Shown here: in pieces, positions 51,762-56,621 of the stretch | Layout: each line of letters starts with the position of its first letter | Numbering within the stretch: position 1 is the stretch's first letter | Assembly (NCBI GenBank): GCA_022511025.1 | Contig: JAFLSI010000002.1 | Coordinates: 1-56,621 of the forward strand | Direction: 5' to 3' | Origin: Rikenella sp. | GTDB lineage: Bacteria > Bacteroidota > Bacteroidia > Bacteroidales > Rikenellaceae | Length of the DNA stretch: 56,621 bases | The notes under the pieces: generated by a model | Databases searched by the model: none | The model's input: the letters and a program-made list of their open reading frames with translations, nothing else | Told to the model about the DNA's origin: nothing | Position numbers and translations under genes: made by a program

Positions 51762-51832
51762 TGTCAAAAAATCAGACACCGAACGTCTAAGAATTAGACA
51801 CTCACGGTGCCGCCAATAGACCCGCAACAGAC
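51762..51832 (+). promoter_or_regulatory. Phased dyad array, predicted enhancer sites
   Basis: Two dyads of form GTC-N9-GAC lie at 51763-51777 and 51785-51799, exactly 22 bases apart, and agree at 13 of 17 positions. Further AGAC half-sites occur at 51818-51821 (22 bases on) and 51829-51832 (11 bases on), so all face one side of the helix. The array lies 40-95 bases upstream of the sigma-54-like promoter. Confidence 0.5.
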
Positions 51833-51855
51833 TCATTCCAAACCGGTTATCCGTT

Positions 51856-51872
51856 TAGGCATAAAATTTGCG
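51856..51872 (+). promoter_or_regulatory. Sigma-54-type promoter
   Basis: AGGCAT followed by TTTGCG with GG at 51858-51859 and GC at 51870-51871, exactly ten bases between, as in -24/-12 promoters. No TAnnTTTG element is seen in the gap. The start codon of the permease is 39 bases downstream. Confidence 0.55.
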
Positions 51873-51910
51873 AAAAACGGAGAGCAAAAACCAACCTCTC
51901 CCCTGTCGAC

Positions 51911-54337
51911 ATGTTCGGAAACTACCTGCTGCTGGCCTTTCGTCATTTGAAACGTCAAAAACTGTTCAGCATCGTCAACACCCTCTCGTTGGCCCTCGGC
52001 ATGGCCGTGGCGCTGCTGATTTTGAACTACGTCGTTTTCGAGCAAAGCTACGACTCGATGCACCCGGCCAAAGAGCGGCTGTACCGCGTCGAGAGCCGCT
52101 TCTACGAAGGCGAGGAGCTGACCGACGACTGGGCCACCTCCTCCTACGGCTACGGCCCCGCCATGAAACGCTCCATTCCCGGCGTCGAACAATTCGTCCG
52201 CTTCGACATCAACAACCCCGAACAGATCGTCCGCTACAACGACCGCTGTTCGCGCGAAAACAGCATTACCGCAGCCGATCCGTCGATGTTCGAACTGTTC
52301 GGGTTCCGCCTGCAGGCGGGCGACCCCGACCGCGCATTAGCCGGACCGAACAAAGTCGTCATCACCCCGTATGCCGCCTCCAAATACTTTCCGAAGGGCG
52401 AAGACCCACTGGGGAAAACCCTGCGTTTCAACTCCCTGAACGGCGAACTGCACTGCGAAGTAACCGGCATTTTGGAAGAGCTGCCCCGAAACACCCACCT
52501 CCGTTTCGACTTTTTCATCTCCTGGGAGACCCTCCCCCGGTGGATCGACGAATTTTGGTACCGCCACGAAGCCTACACCTACGTCCGCTTAGCACCGGGC
52601 GTCGACCCGCGGCAAGTCGAAGCCCTCTTTCCCGATCTCGCCGAAAGCTACAAGACCGAAGAGGCCCTCCGGAACAAAACCTGGAAGATCGTTCTGAACC
52701 CCGTGGAAGCGATCCACCTGACCCCGTGGAAACAATACGAACGCGAAGCGAAAGGGAGCCGGAACGCCGTCGACATCCTGATTCTCGTTGCGTGGGCCAT
52801 GCTGATCATCGCCTGGATCAATTCCATCAACCTCTCCACCATCCGGTCGCTCGACCGGGCCCGCGAAGTGGGCATCCGGAAAGTATCGGGCGGCACGCGG
52901 CGGCAGCTGACCGGCCAATTCCTGCTCGAATCGGCCCTCGTCAATCTGCTGGCCCTGTGGATCGCGATCGGCCTCGTTGCGCTTTTCGGACCGTGGCTCG
53001 ACCGGCTGATCGGTCAGGAGGTCGGCTTCATCCTGTCCGACCGGCCGATCTTTTGGGTCGCGGCGACCGGCCTTTTCCTCCTCGGCATTCTCCTTTCGGG
53101 CTTCTATCCCGCCTTCATCCTCTCGAACACCCCTCCTGCCGCCGTACTGAAAGGAAAATACATCCACACGGCCCAAGCCGGCTCGCTGCGCAAAACGCTC
53201 GTCGTCGTGCAATTCACCGCCGCCTTAGTGCTCCTCGCCGGCACCTTCGCCGTCGACCGGCAGTCGGCCTACATGCGCCGCCAGCCGTTAGGGATGAACA
53301 TCGGGCAGGTATTCGCCATCCGATACCCCGGATCGACCGACGCGATAGAGAGCAAAATCGAAGCCTACAAACAGGAGCTGAAAAATATTCGCGGCGTGGA
53401 ACAGGTCTCGCTGTCGGGTGCCGTACCGGGGATGGAGGTAGCCACGTTCCTCTCCAACCGGCTGACCGGCGACATCGCCCGACAGAACCGGCTGTACGAA
53501 ATGTTGGTCGTCGACGACGACTACCTCGCGACCTACGGCCTCCGGGTGATTGCCGGCCGCGGGTTCGGCCGGGCATTCACCGGCGACGAGAACCGGATGG
53601 TGGTCAACGAAGCCGCCGTCCGCGCTTTGGGATTCACCTCGCCCGACGAAGCGATCGGGAAACGGGTAACGGTCGAGACGCGCGAAGACCGGCCGATGGA
53701 AATCGTCGGCGTTCTGGCCGACTTTCACCAGCAGGGGCTGAACAACCCCTACACCCCGATCATGGCGATCCGCGAAAGCGCCATCGACTGGCTGCCGCGG
53801 CGCTTCATCTCGGTTCGTTTCTCGGCCGGCACCCCGATCGACGATCTGCTGCACGAAGCCGAACGGCGGTGGACGAAGTTTTTCCCCGATGCACCTTTCG
53901 ACCGCTTTTTCGTAGACCGTTTTTACGACCGGCAGTACGCTGCCGACAAACGTTTCGGCCGCGTATTCGCCCTCTTTGCCGCCCTGACACTCTTCATCGC
54001 AGTCGTGGGGCTGTGGGTGCTGACCCTGTTCGCAGCCAACCGCCGGCGCAAAGAGATGGGCATCCGCAAGGTATTCGGCGCAACCGGCCGGAAACTGTTC
54101 GGCTGTTTGTCGGCCGAGTTTTGCTACCTGACGGCGGCCGCCGTCGTCATCGGCCTCCCGATCGCGTGGTATGTCATGAAGAGCTGGCTGGCCCGCTACC
54201 CGTTCCGGGTGGAGCTTTCGTGGTGGCTGTTCGCGGTTCCGGCGGCGGCGATCGTCGCGATCACGCTGGCGACGGTGGGCGGACAAATCTGGATCACGCT
54301 GCGCACAGATCCGATCCGGTCGCTGAAACACGAATAA
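51911..54337 (+). CDS. FtsX-like ABC transporter permease (MacB/FtsX domain type)
   Basis: An 808-residue permease with two copies of the MacB periplasmic-core plus FtsX unit. The N terminus NYLLLAFRHLKRQKLFSIVN is typical. TM1 is near residue 25 and the periplasmic core spans about 45-270. The first FtsX helices are near 290, 345 and 390; the second unit begins with LRKTLVVVQFTAALVLLAG near 430. The last helices are near 690, 735 and 775, and the end reads TDPIRSLKHE. It needs a separate ATPase, not found here. In Bacteroidetes such permeases are often under sigma-54 response regulators, in keeping with the promoter and dyad array upstream. Substrate unknown. Confidence 0.87.
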   Translation: MFGNYLLLAFRHLKRQKLFSIVNTLSLALGMAVALLILNYVVFEQSYDSMHPAKERLYRVESRFYEGEELTDDWATSSYGYGPAMKRSIPGVEQFVRFDINNPEQIVRYNDRCSRENSITAADPSMFELFGFRLQAGDPDRALAGPNKVVITPYAASKYFPKGEDPLGKTLRFNSLNGELHCEVTGILEELPRNTHLRFDFFISWETLPRWIDEFWYRHEAYTYVRLAPGVDPRQVEALFPDLAESYKTEEALRNKTWKIVLNPVEAIHLTPWKQYEREAKGSRNAVDILILVAWAMLIIAWINSINLSTIRSLDRAREVGIRKVSGGTRRQLTGQFLLESALVNLLALWIAIGLVALFGPWLDRLIGQEVGFILSDRPIFWVAATGLFLLGILLSGFYPAFILSNTPPAAVLKGKYIHTAQAGSLRKTLVVVQFTAALVLLAGTFAVDRQSAYMRRQPLGMNIGQVFAIRYPGSTDAIESKIEAYKQELKNIRGVEQVSLSGAVPGMEVATFLSNRLTGDIARQNRLYEMLVVDDDYLATYGLRVIAGRGFGRAFTGDENRMVVNEAAVRALGFTSPDEAIGKRVTVETREDRPMEIVGVLADFHQQGLNNPYTPIMAIRESAIDWLPRRFISVRFSAGTPIDDLLHEAERRWTKFFPDAPFDRFFVDRFYDRQYAADKRFGRVFALFAALTLFIAVVGLWVLTLFAANRRRKEMGIRKVFGATGRKLFGCLSAEFCYLTAAAVVIGLPIAWYVMKSWLARYPFRVELSWWLFAVPAAAIVAITLATVGGQIWITLRTDPIRSLKHE

Positions 54338-54417
54338 CCCTTTCAGCGATCCGGAGGAGCGACGGCTTTGTCCCCGTTCACCCCGGCTCCGTATTTCGGA
54401 AATCCGGCACAATTCCG

Positions 54418-54425
54418 TACTTTTG
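54418..54425 (+). promoter_or_regulatory. -7 element of cysQ promoter
   Basis: TACTTTTG, 27 bases before the cysQ ATG; weak -33 region. Confidence 0.45.
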
Positions 54426-54452
54426 TCTCGTGGACATCAATGCCGAAAGACT

Positions 54453-55307
54453 ATGATCCAGAGAGAACAAGCCGATTTTTTCCTCGCCGAAGCCTACAAC
54501 GCCGCCTTGCGGGCCGGGGCGAAAATCATGGAGATATACACCCGCTACGACGATTTTTTCGTCGGCCTCAAAGCCGACAGCACCCCGATTACGATCGCCG
54601 ACCGGGAGGCCCACACGCTGATCAAGCATTACCTGAGTGCGACCCGGATTCCGCTTTTGTCGGAGGAGGGTCGCGACCTCTACTTCGACGAGCGGCGCGG
54701 GTGGGACCTCTACTGGTTGGTCGATCCGTTGGACGGCACCGAAGAGTTCATCAAGCGCAACGGCGAATTTACGGTCAACATCGCCTTGATGGTGGACAAC
54801 CGGCCCTACTTGGGCGTGATCTACCTGCCGACCACCGAGACGATCTACTTCAGCGACCCGGACCGCGGGTCGTTCTGCAAGACCGGCGTGCGGCCGGAGA
54901 TGGGGGCCAAATATACGATCGGCCAGCTGTTCGGCGGAGCGCGGCGGCTGCCGTCGGCGACCGAACGGAACACTCCGCTGAAGATCGCCTTGAGCCGCTC
55001 GCACGAGTCGGACCAGGTGCGGGAACACATTCTGCGGTTGCAGGAGCGGGTCGGCGAGGTGCAAATCGTCGAATACGGCAGTTCGCTGAAGATGTGTTTG
55101 GTGGCGGAAGGATCGGTGGACTGCTACCTGCGGACGACGCCGACCTCGGAATGGGACACGGCGGCCGGCGAAGCGATTGTACGCGGAGCAGGATGCCGGA
55201 TCGTCGCGCTGAACGGCGAGCCGCTACGGTACAACGAGGAGTCGCTCGAAAATCCGCCTTTCATTTGTCTGACCCAATACCTGAACGGCTATGAGTGGCA
55301 GCGGTAG
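54453..55307 (+). CDS. cysQ: 3'(2'),5'-bisphosphate nucleotidase CysQ
   Basis: A 284-residue inositol monophosphatase-fold enzyme that hydrolyses 3'-phosphoadenosine 5'-phosphate formed in sulfate assimilation. Start ATG 54453 (MIQREQADFFLAEAYN). Metal residues: LLSEEGRD, WLVDPLDGTEEFIKR and SEWDTAAGEAIV; the GSSLKMCLVAEG segment is the conserved substrate-side helix. Slightly longer than E. coli CysQ. Overlaps the next gene by 17 bases. Confidence 0.92.
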   Translation: MIQREQADFFLAEAYNAALRAGAKIMEIYTRYDDFFVGLKADSTPITIADREAHTLIKHYLSATRIPLLSEEGRDLYFDERRGWDLYWLVDPLDGTEEFIKRNGEFTVNIALMVDNRPYLGVIYLPTTETIYFSDPDRGSFCKTGVRPEMGAKYTIGQLFGGARRLPSATERNTPLKIALSRSHESDQVREHILRLQERVGEVQIVEYGSSLKMCLVAEGSVDCYLRTTPTSEWDTAAGEAIVRGAGCRIVALNGEPLRYNEESLENPPFICLTQYLNGYEWQR

Positions 55308-56364
55308 CACCCCTTTTGGGGCGGGATTTTCGCCGGACGATGTCGGGGTGGCCAACGGATGTTACTTCGGGCTGCCGTTTTCGCCGGAGGAGGCGGAGTT
55401 GGTGCTGCTTTCGGCGCCATGGGATGTAACGGTGTCGTACCGCGCGGGAAGTGCGGCGGGGCCGGAGGCGATTTTGGCTGCTTCGACTCAGGTGGAGCTG
55501 CGCGATGTCCACTATCCGGAGGGGTGGCGGCGCGGGATAGCGACGGTGGCGGCGGACCCGTGGATCGCCGAAGCCTCGGCCCGGCTGCGGCACGAGGCGG
55601 AACGGGTAATCGCCCATTTGGAAAACGGTGGTTCTTTAACGGACCCGTGTATCGCCGCCCCGCTGAAGGCAGTCAACGAAGGATCCGAAAAACTGAACGA
55701 TACGATTTTCGCCCAAGCCGCACCGTTTTTGGCGGAGGGGCGCATCGTGGGGCTGGTGGGGGGCGACCACAGCACGCCGCTGGGATTGATGCGTGCTGTG
55801 AACGAGCGGTTGAAAGGTCGGGGGGAGTCGTTCGGAATTTTGCACATAGATGCCCACGCGGATTTGCGGGCGGGATACGAGGGGTTCCTCTATTCGCATG
55901 CGTCGATCATGCACCATGCCGTGCAGCTGTCGCAGGTGGAACGGCTGGTTCAGGTGGGGATTCGCGACTTCTGCGGGGCGGAGACCGAACGGACGGCGGA
56001 GAGCGGTGGACGAATCGTGCCGTTCGACGATTGCACGCTGGCGCGACGGGCGTTCGAGGGGATGAGCTGGGGGAGGCAGTGTGCGGAGATCATCGACCGG
56101 CTGCCGGAGACGGTCTACGTCAGTTTCGACATCGACGGTCTCTCGCCGGATAACTGTCCCGGAACGGGAACGCCGGTGCCGGGGGGGCTCTCTTTTCGGG
56201 AGGCGGTCTACCTGCTGGCGGCATTGGTCGATTCGGGCCGGAGGATCGTGGGCTTCGACCTCTCGGAGGTGGCACCGGCGGTGAACGATGGGGAGTGGAA
56301 TGCGAATGTGGGGGCCAGAATCCTCTACAAACTGGCTAACCTCACCCTCAAATCTATTCTTTAA
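55291..56364 (+). CDS. Arginase/agmatinase family ureohydrolase
   Basis: A 357-residue enzyme of the binuclear manganese ureohydrolase family. Metal motifs are complete: VGGDHSTPLG, ILHIDAHADLR and VSFDIDGLSP, with a conserved His in SHASIMHHAV. The N-terminal part (about 35-100) is typical of agmatinase-like members: LLSAPWDVTVSYRAGSAAGP. Agmatinase, formimidoylglutamase and arginase cannot be told apart by eye; the Bacteroidetes version is usually called agmatinase-like. Translation is coupled to cysQ by a 17-base overlap. Confidence 0.85.
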   Translation: MSGSGSTPFGAGFSPDDVGVANGCYFGLPFSPEEAELVLLSAPWDVTVSYRAGSAAGPEAILAASTQVELRDVHYPEGWRRGIATVAADPWIAEASARLRHEAERVIAHLENGGSLTDPCIAAPLKAVNEGSEKLNDTIFAQAAPFLAEGRIVGLVGGDHSTPLGLMRAVNERLKGRGESFGILHIDAHADLRAGYEGFLYSHASIMHHAVQLSQVERLVQVGIRDFCGAETERTAESGGRIVPFDDCTLARRAFEGMSWGRQCAEIIDRLPETVYVSFDIDGLSPDNCPGTGTPVPGGLSFREAVYLLAALVDSGRRIVGFDLSEVAPAVNDGEWNANVGARILYKLANLTLKSIL

Positions 56365-56410
56365 CCGTTCGTTTTTCTGCTGTTTTGTTCTTTGGTGTCG
56401 GGAGGATACT

Positions 56411-56616
56411 GTTCTCTTTGTGAACAAAGAGAACCAGAAAAACTTTAGGCGATACTGGCGTATCGCTATGGCAGCCTCGGCCTTATGTTTGTTTTGCTTT
56501 TGGGTTGGGGTAATGGAGCGCTAAATGTGGTTTTCTCCCTAAGCGCTCCATTACCCCAACCCAAGAACAGGGCGAAGCATATCACCGCGAACGGTCATGG
56601 AATGCGCAAGCATTCC
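56411..56616. repeat. Cluster of four perfect hairpins
   Basis: Within about 200 bases lie GTTCTCTTTG-TGAA-CAAAGAGAAC (56411-56434), GCGATAC-TGGC-GTATCGC (56449-56466), a 23-bp perfect stem with 19-base loop (56500-56522 with 56542-56564), and GGAATGC-GCAA-GCATTCC (56599-56616). No convincing gene is present. The third could end transcription of the cysQ-arginase unit, but lacks a T-run. The cluster looks like a composite intergenic element continuing to the right. Confidence 0.5.
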
Positions 56617-56621
56617 CGAAA

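Noticed and set aside
51868-54456. Second long frame over the FtsX-like permease
   Set aside because: Same-strand shifted frame with Arg/Pro-rich composition; the permease frame has transmembrane helices and family motifs.
56361-56371. TTAACCGTTCG resembling half of the invertase site
   Set aside because: Only 11 of 16 bases match, the other half is a T-run, no inverted partner lies nearby in the window, and it includes the stop codon of the ureohydrolase gene.
1-56621. CRISPR arrays
   Set aside because: No regularly spaced direct repeats of 25-40 bases were seen anywhere; the repeats found are palindromic or dispersed.

Overview
The window is a gene-dense, GC-rich stretch of a Bacteroidales chromosome. 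The evidence is the repeated Bacteroidetes promoter form (TTTG, about 19 bases, TAnnTTTG), the many lipoproteins with SCTK- or GCSK-like export signals, fimbrillin-type surface proteins, a TonB-dependent receptor, a BtuG-like cobalamin lipoprotein and the typical BamA/OmpH/LolA set. Base composition and the dispersed intergenic repeats resemble Rikenellaceae such as Alistipes; that genus-level statement is inference.

Layout. 1-4908: a two-gene fimbrillin-like lipoprotein operon on the minus strand, a 168-base promoter segment bounded by inverted recombination sites, and a divergent serine recombinase; together they form a predicted phase-variation switch. 5128-9878: a four-gene minus-strand operon (alpha/beta hydrolase, carboxymuconolactone decarboxylase-cupin fusion, TonB-dependent receptor, DUF362 protein). 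9987-13586: tRNA-Gly, guaB, a thioesterase, surE and rplS. 13662-14711: an AT-rich island with a small membrane protein, a broken ORF and a long alternative-hairpin element. 14811-20194: a RecD-like helicase, a conserved anchored protein, DUF3822 and rsmD, tRNA-Asp, a Gdx-type SMR exporter and a metallophosphoesterase. 20298-24014: a broken outer-membrane protein, a Cys-rich lipoprotein and two near-identical tandem secreted proteins.

24181-29197 holds ftsE, an exported rubrerythrin-like protein, L-serine dehydratase, a cobalamin riboswitch with a lone btuG-like gene, and a DUF2148 protein. 29395-30033 has three tRNAs (Lys-CTT, Lys-TTT, Leu-TAA) and a histone H1-like protein. 30147-36653 has recQ, rpe, an ABC-F ATPase, rlmB and uppS. 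36715-47120 is an envelope block (bamA, ompH, murI, ftsK, lolA, a degenerate M23-like protein) followed by one shrunken and one intact methyltransferase. 47121-56364 has a dispersed repeat, kdsC, an NlpE-like lipoprotein, tsaD, tgt, an LptF/G permease, a predicted sigma-54-controlled FtsX-like permease, cysQ and an arginase-family enzyme. The window closes in a cluster of perfect hairpins.

Most of the window is housekeeping. The best candidates for new biology are the invertible fimbrillin promoter with its recombinase (about 4002-4908), the phased enhancer array with a sigma-54 promoter (51762-51871), the tandem mosaic secreted paralogs with their Cys-rich lipoprotein (21027-24014), and the structured AT-rich island (13932-14711).
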